A stretch of 64,000 nucleotides of DNA from positions 62,001 through 126,000 of the forward strand of contig NZ_LAQQ01000008.1 of NCBI RefSeq assembly GCF_000971985.1, written 5' to 3'. Source of the stretch: Paenibacillus dauci. Its GTDB lineage: Bacteria > Bacillota > Bacilli > Paenibacillales > Paenibacillaceae. The translations under genes and the position numbers were made by a program. This document shows positions 44,817 through 54,092 of the stretch, piece after piece (position 1 is the stretch's first letter; the number at the start of each line of letters is the position of its first letter). The notes beneath the pieces are model-generated. The model saw only the letters and a program-made list of their open reading frames with translations. It was not told where the DNA came from and made no database searches.

Positions 44817-46043
44817 TTATTGATCCATCTGTATACCCAGTCGTGTGACCAGTTCATTCAGGTCCTGTCCTTTTAGCGCGCCTTCAACCAGTGCAGGCAG
44901 AAGAGCAGGCGTACAGGCAAAGCTCGGCGTGCCGTCCCGTGTCAATTGACGAGCCAGATGCTTGTCGTAAAATGGCTTGCCTTCATCGGACAAAGCCAGC
45001 AGGCACAGCGTTTTGACGCCGGATTCGCGCATTTCGCGCATTCTGCGTACCAGCCGTGCCTGACTGCCGCCTTCATACAGATCGGAGATCAGAATAAACA
45101 GGGTCTTCTTGGGCTCTTCGATAAATTCTTCGCAGTAGGCGACCGATTTGTCGATATTGGTACCGCCTCCCAGCTGTATGCCAAATAGCATATCAACCGG
45201 ATCATTGGCGCATTGCTCTGTCAGATCAACAACCGAAGTATCAAAAGCAACCACTCGCGTATCCAGAGCCGGCATACTCGCGAAGATCGAGGCAGTCACA
45301 GACGCCCAGATGATAGATTCTGCCATGGAGCCACTCTGGTCAATATCCACGATAACTTTCCATTCATGACTGCGGCGTGCCCGGTCAAAGTAATAAAATT
45401 TCTCCGGAATCATCTGTCGGCGTGTACTGTCATAATGCTTGAGATTGCGCTGGATCGTTCTTTTCCAGTCTATCCCTGATAGCGAGGGCAGCGGTGAATG
45501 CTGACGACGGTTCAGCGCACCTGTTACTGCACGCCGGATATCCTGCTCCAGCCGCCGCACCAGATCATCCACTACCGCCTGAATTAGCTGTCTTGCGGTC
45601 TCTTTGGTCTTCTCGGAGATCTTGCCCTTCAGCGCCATCAATGTGCCGACCATCGTGATATCCGGCTTGACCTGGGATAACACTTCCGGTTCGAATAACA
45701 GCTGTTTCCAGCCTTTACGTTCCATAGCGTCATTCTGAATAATGGAGACAATATCTTCCGGGAAAAAGCTGCGTACATCTCCCAACCATTTGGACAAGCG
45801 GGGAGCAGATTGTCCATTACCGGCTCCTCTGCCTCCTGCGCCGCCGCTCTGACCGCTATTACCACTACCACCACCAGTATCATCATAGATAGCAGCGAGT
45901 GCTTCATCCATAATTCGTTCCTCTGCCGTCAGCGCTCCATGACCTGCCTGGTCAAAAGAATCCAGCTGCTGCTCCGCTTCCGCACCCAGAATTAACCTCC
46001 AGCGCGACAAATTCTTGCCCATCTCCGGGGACTGCTCAGTCAT
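44817..46043 (-). CDS. VWA-domain protein of the MoxR operon (YehP-like)
   Basis: 408 residues from ATG at 46043 (AAAGGAGTGACATGG upstream). A helical N-terminal half includes a Gly/Ser-rich linker (about 57-80) and helices such as RRLEQDIRRAVTGALNRR. The C-terminal VWA domain (about 228-395) has an intact MIDAS: D235-x-S237-x-S239 in DIDQSGSM, GGGTNID and ISDLYEGG. It is last of five co-directional genes, separated from DUF5682 by 107 bp holding a microsatellite. VWA proteins usually deliver a substrate to the partner MoxR ATPase. Confidence 0.88.
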   Translation of the reverse strand: MTEQSPEMGKNLSRWRLILGAEAEQQLDSFDQAGHGALTAEERIMDEALAAIYDDTGGGSGNSGQSGGAGGRGAGNGQSAPRLSKWLGDVRSFFPEDIVSIIQNDAMERKGWKQLLFEPEVLSQVKPDITMVGTLMALKGKISEKTKETARQLIQAVVDDLVRRLEQDIRRAVTGALNRRQHSPLPSLSGIDWKRTIQRNLKHYDSTRRQMIPEKFYYFDRARRSHEWKVIVDIDQSGSMAESIIWASVTASIFASMPALDTRVVAFDTSVVDLTEQCANDPVDMLFGIQLGGGTNIDKSVAYCEEFIEEPKKTLFILISDLYEGGSQARLVRRMREMRESGVKTLCLLALSDEGKPFYDKHLARQLTRDGTPSFACTPALLPALVEGALKGQDLNELVTRLGIQMDQ

Positions 46044-46090
46044 CCATGTCACTCCTTTCTCTTCTTATTTTATTCGCGTATCCTGATTTC

Positions 46091-46119
46091 ACTTCTACTT
46101 CTACTTCTACTTCTACTTC
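46091..46119. repeat. hexanucleotide microsatellite (ACTTCT)4-5
   Basis: Four perfect ACTTCT copies and a fifth imperfect one between the DUF5682 gene and the VWA gene, upstream of the VWA ribosome site. Confidence 0.9.
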
Positions 46120-46150
46120 CCAGTCTGTTAATGCCGTTTCTGTTTTCTAT

Positions 46151-48532
46151 TTAAAAATCATCGAAATCAAAATCATTCAGATCATCGATCATTTTGGTTT
46201 CTTCTGCCTTCAGTTCTTCGGTAAGCACTTCGGCCACCTGTTCTGCATGAACGCCCCAGATCTCTCCAAGCAGTTCGGCAATCATATTTTTCTCATGCGG
46301 AGCAAATGTACTGAATGCGCGGCGAAGGAATACAAGAGCACGAACAAAGTCATCTTGTTCCAGTGCATCAATATAGTCACTGAGCTGTTCCCAGAGACTG
46401 ATTCGCGACAGCAGCATGTAACGATTGCGCTGGGATAACCCTTCGAACCAGCCGGCGCCAAGCTCTGCCGGGACTCCCGGTGATAGACGTCGCGAGACTT
46501 CGGCAGAGGCCTGTGAGGCCTCAAGTACATTCCGCTCCATCAAGAGGGAACAGGCAAACCCGGATAATTTGGCATTCAGATCATCTCTGCTCATCAGTTG
46601 CTGCAGTTCATGCAGCCATAAGGATTCATCCACTGCTTCACCATGATCCAGCGATATGGTGTTCAGTTCGTGAATCGCACTCATCATCTCGGCTGCCACT
46701 TCATCTTTGCACTGGCTGTTATCTGTCAGGAACAGGCAGGCACGCATAAACAGCTGCTCCAGCAGCGGTACCAGCGGTTCTGTCTGCACACGGCGAATAT
46801 CGCCATATTGTATGATGGTCGACAATCCTTTGGCCGCAGAAGCAATCTGGATCACATCCTGATTATCTACTGCGAGACGCTGCAGGGTCTGCCTGGCATT
46901 TTCCAGCTGGGTAACCATACCGCATTCACAGGCCGTAACAATCAGACGGGATGCTTCCGCAATCGTCGTACAGGCTTCCAATTTTTGCTGGAGTACATAG
47001 GCAGCTGCCACTTCGACCGTCTCTCCCAGCAGTGTCGATTCGACAACCTGAATCTCCGCTTCGGGCGACCACTGCAATACCCACTGCTCGGCCCAGGAAG
47101 CCTGCTCCTGTCCACTGCTTTTCAGCTGGGCAAATCGAATTCCAAGCAATTGCAGTCGATGCAGCAAAAAGGACCGATTGAGATCCAGATAAGCCGAAGC
47201 TTCGGTACGAACACGTCGATTCTCCCGCAGATCAAGTACGAGATCAGTGGCTACCGTCGTTTTGTATTTGCCAAGCTTCAGCTCCTTGAAAAGGCGATTC
47301 AGATCATCCTGGATCGGTGTCTGGCTGACTCCTTCGGCCAAATGACCGATTGAGGTACCTACATTGATATGAGCGAGTGATTCGGCTACAACGGCCAGAT
47401 CACCATGCCCGAGCAACGTCTGGGCAGCATCGCGCAAATCACGCAGCACCGGCGCACTGCCATGATGCAGGGCAGCCAGCGAACGGGCCATCCGTACCGC
47501 TTCAATCACTTCGGCTGTTGAGCGGTGGGTTCCGGACTGGCGCAGATGGCGTGCAACCGATGATAAATAAAGATGAGGCAGTTCATCCAGCGCACCACTC
47601 TTCATCTGCTGCCACATTAGTTCGTAATAATAAGGAGCCTGGTTCCCGGCTCCATAACCCGACATCGAGGACAAACGGTAATACGAATAAGGCATCAATG
47701 TCAGACGGGTAGGCCGCTGCGGCAATGTCTTCATTTCCTCATCCGTCATTATATGAACCGATGTACGCAGAGCGGCTGCATGATAGGCTCCGCAAATAAC
47801 CAGAATACGATCGGGCTGATGCCCCTGCTGTATGGCATCCTGTATTTTGCGGCACATGTAAGCTTCACGAACAGCATTATAAGCATACTCTACCGTTGCA
47901 TGGATCTTCTCCTGCTCTTCGGTCAGCGCCCGCATCTGTTCGGAAAAGGCCAGAATCGCTTCGCGGTAAGCATCCGGATTCAGATTATGCTCATAGCTGC
48001 GTTCCCAGTACATCTCATAGTCATCTTCGCCTGCCAGCTTGGCAATTTGATCATACAGGGAACCATGCTGGTGATCAGAGAAAAGTTCCTCCCTTTCCTC
48101 CAGTGACAGCGGCTCTGTCTGTTCATCCGGCTCTTCGGCAGTCGGAACATCCCCTAGTGCAGGGCGCTGCTTTCTCGCCAGATCCCGCTTTTCCTGCAGC
48201 GCAATCATGACCGAAGAAGGCAGATCGATAAAAGAAGCCTCTGCTCTATGATCGGCTGCCCACTTCATGGCCTGATATTCCGGTGAATATTCTGCCAATG
48301 GCCAAAGGGCAGTTCGTACCGGTAGTTCTGCCGTAAAGGAAAGTATGGCTACCGGTGGACGTGTTTTGCGATGAACCAGATGCCGGATTTCGGGTGTGGC
48401 ATCTGCGGGACCTTCAATCAATACAGCTGTCGGCTGGATACGATCCAGCTCACTCAGCAGATGCATTGCACCGCCGGGGGACAGGTGGCGGACGCCAAAA
48501 ATATGCACTCCGTTACCGTTACCGGTACTCAC
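46151..48532 (-). CDS. DUF5682 family protein (YehM-like) of the MoxR operon
   Basis: A 793-residue soluble protein. The first third holds the recognisable block: HIFGVRHLSPGGAMHLLSEL, AVLIEGPADATPEI and DRILVICGAYHAA, which recalls the TraB/ChaN-like hydrolase fold with repeated His and Glu at strand ends. The remainder is helical and low in motifs. GTG start overlapping the TGA of the MoxR ATPase gene (GTGA), so strongly coupled to it. Acidic C-terminus (DDLNDFDFDDF). Function unknown. Confidence 0.85.
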   Translation of the reverse strand: MSTGNGNGVHIFGVRHLSPGGAMHLLSELDRIQPTAVLIEGPADATPEIRHLVHRKTRPPVAILSFTAELPVRTALWPLAEYSPEYQAMKWAADHRAEASFIDLPSSVMIALQEKRDLARKQRPALGDVPTAEEPDEQTEPLSLEEREELFSDHQHGSLYDQIAKLAGEDDYEMYWERSYEHNLNPDAYREAILAFSEQMRALTEEQEKIHATVEYAYNAVREAYMCRKIQDAIQQGHQPDRILVICGAYHAAALRTSVHIMTDEEMKTLPQRPTRLTLMPYSYYRLSSMSGYGAGNQAPYYYELMWQQMKSGALDELPHLYLSSVARHLRQSGTHRSTAEVIEAVRMARSLAALHHGSAPVLRDLRDAAQTLLGHGDLAVVAESLAHINVGTSIGHLAEGVSQTPIQDDLNRLFKELKLGKYKTTVATDLVLDLRENRRVRTEASAYLDLNRSFLLHRLQLLGIRFAQLKSSGQEQASWAEQWVLQWSPEAEIQVVESTLLGETVEVAAAYVLQQKLEACTTIAEASRLIVTACECGMVTQLENARQTLQRLAVDNQDVIQIASAAKGLSTIIQYGDIRRVQTEPLVPLLEQLFMRACLFLTDNSQCKDEVAAEMMSAIHELNTISLDHGEAVDESLWLHELQQLMSRDDLNAKLSGFACSLLMERNVLEASQASAEVSRRLSPGVPAELGAGWFEGLSQRNRYMLLSRISLWEQLSDYIDALEQDDFVRALVFLRRAFSTFAPHEKNMIAELLGEIWGVHAEQVAEVLTEELKAEETKMIDDLNDFDFDDF

Positions 48533-49629
48533 TGGTTGATCTCCTTGCAGGCATGATACAGTCCATGCCAGTCTGCACCGCGTTTCTTCATTACATTATC
48601 CAGATATTCCTTCCAGACGATCCGGTCTTTGTCATCGTCCTTGACGATAGCCCCCTGAAGTCCGGCTGCCAGATCTTCATCCGTCAGTTCACCGCTGCCA
48701 AAGCTGGCAGCAAGAGCCATACTATTGGTCAACAGGGAGATCGCTTCTGCTGTCGAGATGACGCCTGCCGGTGATTTCAGCTTGTTCTTCTTATCCAGTG
48801 TCATGCCGCTGCGCAGCTCCCGGAAAATCGTTACGACTTTGTGCAGTGCTTCCTCTGCCGGAACGGCTGCCTGCAGATCATATGCCGATGCAATCTCGCC
48901 GACACGTTTTCTGACAATTTCAATCTCGGTCTCGATACTGTCCGGTGCGGGCAGTACGATAATATTAAAACGACGCTTGAGCGCAGCCGACATTTCGTTT
49001 ACCCCGCGATCTCTTGTATTGGCGGTCGCGATAATCGAGAATCCTTTGCGGGCATTCATTTCTTTGCCCAGCTCGGGGACAGAGATGGTCTTCTCCGACA
49101 AAATCGAGATAAGAGCATCCTGCACTTCGGAAGCACAGCGTGAAATTTCTTCAAATCGAGCGATTCCGCCCGCTTCCATCGCTCGCATAATCGGGCTCTG
49201 TACCAGTGCTTCCGGTGTTGGACCATTCGCCAGCAGCATCGCATAGTTCCAGGAGTAACGCACATGCTCCTCGGTTGTGCCTGCTGTTCCCTGAACCACC
49301 AGACCGGAATGTCCGTAAATGGCAGCTGTCAAATTCTCCGACAGCCAGGACTTGGCAGTACCCGGCTCACCGATCAGCAGCAGGGCACGGTCCGTTACCA
49401 GTGTAGCAATTGCCATCTCTACCAGTCTGCGATTACCAATATATTTGGGTGTGATATCTACCTTACCGGCTTTGCCACCAGTAATAAATGTCAGTACAGC
49501 CTGCGGTGACATCTGCCATCCAGCCGGAACTTTTCCGGTGTCTGTCTGACGCAGCGCCTCCAGTTCATGGGCATACAGCTGTTCAGCAGATTGTCTCAGT
49601 ACTTCATGCAGCGATTCCTGGTTACTCAT
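48529..49629 (-). CDS. MoxR-type AAA+ ATPase (YehL-like)
   Basis: 366 residues. Walker A GEPGTAKS (87-94); Walker B region reads GGIARFEEISR (154-164), that is, FEE instead of the usual LDE; sensor and Arg-finger regions IIATANTRDRG and LKRRFN are present. Overlaps the upstream HEAT-like gene by ATGA and the downstream DUF5682 gene by GTGA. MoxR ATPases act as chaperones that remodel or activate partners through VWA proteins; the target here is unknown. Confidence 0.9.
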   Translation of the reverse strand: MSNQESLHEVLRQSAEQLYAHELEALRQTDTGKVPAGWQMSPQAVLTFITGGKAGKVDITPKYIGNRRLVEMAIATLVTDRALLLIGEPGTAKSWLSENLTAAIYGHSGLVVQGTAGTTEEHVRYSWNYAMLLANGPTPEALVQSPIMRAMEAGGIARFEEISRCASEVQDALISILSEKTISVPELGKEMNARKGFSIIATANTRDRGVNEMSAALKRRFNIIVLPAPDSIETEIEIVRKRVGEIASAYDLQAAVPAEEALHKVVTIFRELRSGMTLDKKNKLKSPAGVISTAEAISLLTNSMALAASFGSGELTDEDLAAGLQGAIVKDDDKDRIVWKEYLDNVMKKRGADWHGLYHACKEINQ

Positions 49630-51494
49630 GCTCTCATCCCTTTCAGTGTGTGAATAACATACTCCAGCTGTGTCGCGGCTTCGTAGCGGAACCTGGAGCC
49701 TGATTTGCTATCTTCATGAACCAGCAATGCTTCCAGGCGTTCGATATCTTCTACCGGAAGCTCCAGCAGAGAACGTACAATATAAGGGTCCAGCGTATAC
49801 ATGCTGGTATTGCGCTTGTCATCCAGCGTATACCACAGCAGCTCACGCTTGTCTTCTCGGGAAATGCCGCTCCGATCCAGCCCCTGCAAAATAATCGGTG
49901 CCCAGCGATTGCGGAATTCCGGATTCTTTTTTAATTTGTCGATCAAGTACACTTGTATATCAGGCATACCCGGACGTACCAGTGCTGCTGCCAGCTCCGA
50001 ATCATCTATTTTCACAGCCCAGTCCAGCCAGCGTGCATCCCATTGTTGTTCTACTTCTTCCATAGGGATGAGCCGGAGTGTATAAGCCATACGTTCTTCC
50101 TCGGACCCATACGCCGTGCCAAGCGCCGGCTCGACCTCGTCCCGAATCAGCAGACTGTATATGGATTGTCTCAGCTTGGGCAGTCTTGCTCTGCGTTTCT
50201 TGGAAACTACACCTGCCTGAAGTAATCCTTCCTTGCCTACATAATGCTCATAGAGTTCGGCAGGCGACAGCAGGCGATGTGCCATCCGAAACGCATAAGG
50301 CAGGTAGGCCTCCCGGTAGTCTTCCAGCTGGAACATCAGCGGCAGCATCTCACGCTCTCCATATTGTTCAACATAATAGACTACCTGATTCATCAGCAGA
50401 TACCATCTATCCTGGGCAAATTGGCTGTAATGATTCAGAATCAGATAATACAATTTGTTGAGCAAAGCATGATCCATTGATGAGAATAACGATACATACG
50501 CTTCAATCCGTACCTGCAGCTTGTCCAGCTGCTTCTCCTCTTTTTCTGCCAGTATCTGCTCTACATCTTTCCAGTAATCCAGCAGCAGCTTTTCAGTCAA
50601 TTCCTCAGCCATGCCTTCTCTAAGCCCGTTGGTAACCAGTTCGATATCCTTGCTGTGAAATGCATGATAAAGGCAATCCATAGCATCCTGGGAACGACTG
50701 CCGGCAAGGGCAGAATAAGCCGCTTCACGAATATTTTTCTTTTTGTCACGAGTCCAGAGGATCAGTGATGGTGTGTATGCCTCATGACCTTTGAGCATCG
50801 CTATTGCCGTCGTTCGCACTTCCTCCGAACCAGATTCTGCTGCATCGGCATACAACTGCATATAATCAGCGCCGCCCGTACGATAAATCACTTTGAGCTT
50901 GCGTGCTTCCAGTCGTCCACCTGATGGGTCAAAGTGATCCAGCATATACGGAATAATCGATGAACCATAAGCCGGCAGAATCTGCTCGGTAGCCATTTCG
51001 GCAATCTCGACATAAGCATCGTTCAATGCCCCAAGTGCGAGTGGCAGAGTGCGCAGATCCTGGAAAATGCCTGCGGCAAATGCTTCTTTTACCACTTCAT
51101 AACGGCCGCCTCCTGTTGTAGTGAGCGCCTGCTGCAGTGGAGCGATTTTGCGATATGTATAGGTCGTGGTCAACGAAGCTGGGCGGGATGCTACAGGCTG
51201 CAATTCACCTGCTGCTGTTGTGCTACCCTGGGTACGCAGTACGGAAGATAGCAGCAGGGCCAGACGCTGCAGCTTGACTGCCGAAGCAGATTCTTCTCCG
51301 GTGGCACCCTGTGGACTGATCAGTTCCCGGATTCCCTCGGCAATCTTTTGAAATACGGCCGCCCGTTCTCCGAGCTGCTCCACGCGGGGCAGCAGCTTCT
51401 GCAGACGGAAATCCCCTGCGGACAGCTCACTGCCTGCAATATATAAACGACGCACTTCCTGATAGACTTCCTGTAATAATGCTGTACTCATCAT
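49626..51494 (-). CDS. HEAT-repeat-like protein of the MoxR operon
   Basis: 622 residues from MMSTALLQ (ATG at 51494, GGACAGGAGGGAGAAA upstream). Entirely helical; the middle has HEAT-like pairs (EEVRTTAIAMLKGHEAYTP, KKNIREAAYSALAGSRSQDA, KDIELVTNGLREGMAEEL). No enzyme motif. It probably serves as a scaffold or substrate-recognition subunit. Starts 19 bp behind the SWIM gene and overlaps the ATPase gene by 4 bp, so it is an integral member of the operon. Confidence 0.8.
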   Translation of the reverse strand: MMSTALLQEVYQEVRRLYIAGSELSAGDFRLQKLLPRVEQLGERAAVFQKIAEGIRELISPQGATGEESASAVKLQRLALLLSSVLRTQGSTTAAGELQPVASRPASLTTTYTYRKIAPLQQALTTTGGGRYEVVKEAFAAGIFQDLRTLPLALGALNDAYVEIAEMATEQILPAYGSSIIPYMLDHFDPSGGRLEARKLKVIYRTGGADYMQLYADAAESGSEEVRTTAIAMLKGHEAYTPSLILWTRDKKKNIREAAYSALAGSRSQDAMDCLYHAFHSKDIELVTNGLREGMAEELTEKLLLDYWKDVEQILAEKEEKQLDKLQVRIEAYVSLFSSMDHALLNKLYYLILNHYSQFAQDRWYLLMNQVVYYVEQYGEREMLPLMFQLEDYREAYLPYAFRMAHRLLSPAELYEHYVGKEGLLQAGVVSKKRRARLPKLRQSIYSLLIRDEVEPALGTAYGSEEERMAYTLRLIPMEEVEQQWDARWLDWAVKIDDSELAAALVRPGMPDIQVYLIDKLKKNPEFRNRWAPIILQGLDRSGISREDKRELLWYTLDDKRNTSMYTLDPYIVRSLLELPVEDIERLEALLVHEDSKSGSRFRYEAATQLEYVIHTLKGMRA

Positions 51495-51513
51495 TTTCTC
51501 CCTCCTGTCCTTC

Positions 51514-52968
51514 TCAGTATAAAAGTCTGACAATCGTATCATTCGTCACAATCGATAGCGGCTGTAGTACCAGCTCGCCCGTATCCATGCGATGTTCAAA
51601 AATGCCAAGTACAGCTACATCACGCAGCTGATCCGCAGGCAGGAAAGAAAGCAGCTGGACTGTATCCGGGTACATGCCTCCGACGCTACCCAGCACCAGA
51701 TGCTGTCCATTGCCATCCGTAATCGCATATCCTCCACTAGATATGCCGCAAATCTCTGCAGCATGAATCAACATAGCCGGATGTTCATCGGCAAGTGGGT
51801 TTTTGAGCTGGTTTTTGACCTGTTTGACAATATCGGCGTACGAATGCTGAGCCTGTTCACGTACCTTCTGGATATCTTCCGGCTTAATCGCTCTGGTCGT
51901 CATTCCATCCCAGCGTACACGTGGATTGAGATCGCCCGGATATCGATACAATGAAGGTACAGCAGCTATTTCCATAAAGCTATCCTCTTCCCGCAGATGC
52001 TTGGCTGCACGGTAAGGACGATACTGCAGGGTACGGTAAATATGGGAAGTGCCCATCTCCATCCAGTATCCCAGATCAATATATTCCTGACGGCCGGGAT
52101 CGTCATAGCTGATAAAGGATAGCTGGATCAGTTCGGCCTGTTCGGTCATTTTGCCGTATTCCTGAAGTTCGCTCAGCTGCCAGGCATGTCCCAGCCATTC
52201 TTCTATGGTGGATTCCGCATCCAGTGCCAATTCTGGATCATCCAGCTTGGCTTGCAGATGACGACGGCCTTTTTGAATAAGTGCATGCAGGCGGGTCATC
52301 TGGGCGATGATATATGTATAATGCTGTTCACGATTATTCTTCTCCGCTAGCAACAGAGCCAACCTGCGCAGCTCGTTCTGTGCTCCAGTCAGATAATAAT
52401 TGCCCATCTGCTTGACCTGTTCATTGATCATTTTGACGGTTTTGGCATCGATCGTACCGAGACCATCCCGAATCAGGGTCAACAGCAGTTTTTCGAGAGC
52501 ATCCAGTCCATCCAGCTGGGCCTGTACTTTTTTCTTCAATGCATTTTTGCTGGTTGCTTTCTTTTTGGCGGCTTTGACAGGGTCCTGTTCCTGGGCAGCC
52601 GTCTGGGTCTGCTTCTCTTCCTTTTTCTCTATCTTTTCGCGTTTGGATACAATGTCCTCTGGGACTTCGGCGACAGCAAATGATTCACCTGCTGCATAGG
52701 CATACATAATCGCCAGTGCATGCTTGCAGGGAAACTGACGGCTTGGACAGCTGCATCGCGTGACCGGTTTGTCAGGCTGAATAAAGTCGGCCGAGCAGAC
52801 ATAATTGCTTTTGCCACTGCCTGCGCATTCGCCAAATAGTAATGTATCATCTGCTGTACGATTAAGCTGCACCAGCTTTCTTTTTTGAATAAGTCCTCTG
52901 GCATTCTTGATTGCGGCTGCATTCGGTGCCATTCCGTCTATGTAGGCTTCCGTAAGTTCCAATCCCAT
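51514..52968 (-). CDS. SWIM zinc-finger protein (YehQ-like), first gene of the MoxR operon
   Basis: 484 residues. SWIM finger C72-x-C74-x6-C81-x-H83 (CSCPSRQFPCKHALA) near the N-terminus, then a long Lys/Glu-rich linker (about 105-150) and a helical C-terminal half. SWIM domains bind DNA or proteins. First of five genes transcribed together (SWIM, HEAT-like, MoxR, DUF5682, VWA). GGGAGGTTTTTTT lies before the ATG. Zinc binding is inferred from the conserved residues. Confidence 0.88.
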   Translation of the reverse strand: MGLELTEAYIDGMAPNAAAIKNARGLIQKRKLVQLNRTADDTLLFGECAGSGKSNYVCSADFIQPDKPVTRCSCPSRQFPCKHALAIMYAYAAGESFAVAEVPEDIVSKREKIEKKEEKQTQTAAQEQDPVKAAKKKATSKNALKKKVQAQLDGLDALEKLLLTLIRDGLGTIDAKTVKMINEQVKQMGNYYLTGAQNELRRLALLLAEKNNREQHYTYIIAQMTRLHALIQKGRRHLQAKLDDPELALDAESTIEEWLGHAWQLSELQEYGKMTEQAELIQLSFISYDDPGRQEYIDLGYWMEMGTSHIYRTLQYRPYRAAKHLREEDSFMEIAAVPSLYRYPGDLNPRVRWDGMTTRAIKPEDIQKVREQAQHSYADIVKQVKNQLKNPLADEHPAMLIHAAEICGISSGGYAITDGNGQHLVLGSVGGMYPDTVQLLSFLPADQLRDVAVLGIFEHRMDTGELVLQPLSIVTNDTIVRLLY

Positions 52969-53091
52969 AAAAAAACCTCCCTGATCTATCGTGTAACTGT
53001 ACCCATCCCTAAATATGAGCGTGTTACACGAATCTTCATTTTTATTTTAGAACAAGTGTTCGTATTTTTGAAGGGGTATTTTGTCCTATTG

Positions 53092-53877
53092 TTATTGTAT
53101 ATCGTGTTCACGCATAAATTGCAGCAGACGAACCAGGAAACTTCCATTTCCTTCCTGAGGTTCTTCTTTTTCATAAAAGACAGCCACTTCTCTGCCATAG
53201 GCGTAATTAAACCGAACATATCCATTGAACTGGCGGAAAAAGTGCAGTCCGCTATATGCATTATCGATGATCAAATCCGGCTTCATAACCGCTGCACATT
53301 GACGGGCGATGTCTGCCAGATTATTTACTGCACTCCCAGATTCAGCATCTTCCGTGCCACCAGATGGACCATCAGATATAGCTTTTTGTGTACCAAGCAT
53401 CAGGAACAGATGCTGCTGTCGATTATTCCATGGTTCAAAATAGCGCTCTGTCTCCGCAAGATCCCGCGGACCGTAAGCAGCCTCTATCCACTGCTCCATG
53501 CATTCTACCCATGACTGCTCTCCGCAGCTGCGCCGCTCGATGATCTCTGAATGCCGGGGCAGCCAGATCAGGGATTCCACTCCCGGATGCACTGCTACAA
53601 AATCGCCATCGATCGTCGTGGCGATCACAATACATTCAGTCAATTGCTCCCGTGTGATCGGACTCTGCTCATCATGCTCCCACAGCTCGTATTCCGCAAA
53701 CTCCTGCAGACGCTCATGATCGGGATATTCCACGTTCAATAAGCCGCAATAGGTTCCCTGCCCATACTGCTCCAGAAACTGTATATAAGATGGCGGCAGG
53801 CTGATACTCCATTCCTGTTCCAGCAGTTGCAGCTGCTGTCTGGTTACCGTCTGCAAATGATTGGATACCAAGTACAT
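53092..53877 (-). CDS. SMI1/KNR4 (SUKH) family protein
   Basis: 261 residues. QLEQEWSISLPPSYIQFLEQYG-type opening (LPPSY.QFL..YG) and the later IDGDFVAVHPG match SMI1/KNR4 proteins, many of which are immunity proteins for polymorphic toxins. No toxin gene is visible adjacent, so another role is equally possible. Only 123 bp beyond the SWIM gene start, it is transcribed in the same direction. Confidence 0.8.
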   Translation of the reverse strand: MYLVSNHLQTVTRQQLQLLEQEWSISLPPSYIQFLEQYGQGTYCGLLNVEYPDHERLQEFAEYELWEHDEQSPITREQLTECIVIATTIDGDFVAVHPGVESLIWLPRHSEIIERRSCGEQSWVECMEQWIEAAYGPRDLAETERYFEPWNNRQQHLFLMLGTQKAISDGPSGGTEDAESGSAVNNLADIARQCAAVMKPDLIIDNAYSGLHFFRQFNGYVRFNYAYGREVAVFYEKEEPQEGNGSFLVRLLQFMREHDIQ

Positions 53878-53938
53878 ATGTAATCCCTCCTGATTCGGAT
53901 ATCTGTTCCTATCTAATCATGTCAGCCCGTATCAATGC

Positions 53939-53972
53939 AAAAATGGCATACATATTCGCATATGTATGCCAT
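53939..53972 (-). terminator. intrinsic terminator of aroD
   Basis: Perfect 12-bp stem ATGGCATACATA with TATGTATGCCAT, followed on the minus strand by TTTTTGC. Confidence 0.85.
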
Positions 53973-54092
53973 GAGTTGCAGCTGATTCTACGCTGTGGTG
54001 TATCCTGTTGTTTGCCTACTATCCATATAGCTACTGCTCGCCTCACAAGCCATGCTGCTGCCGTACATTCGTATCGTAAAAGGAAACTCTCC

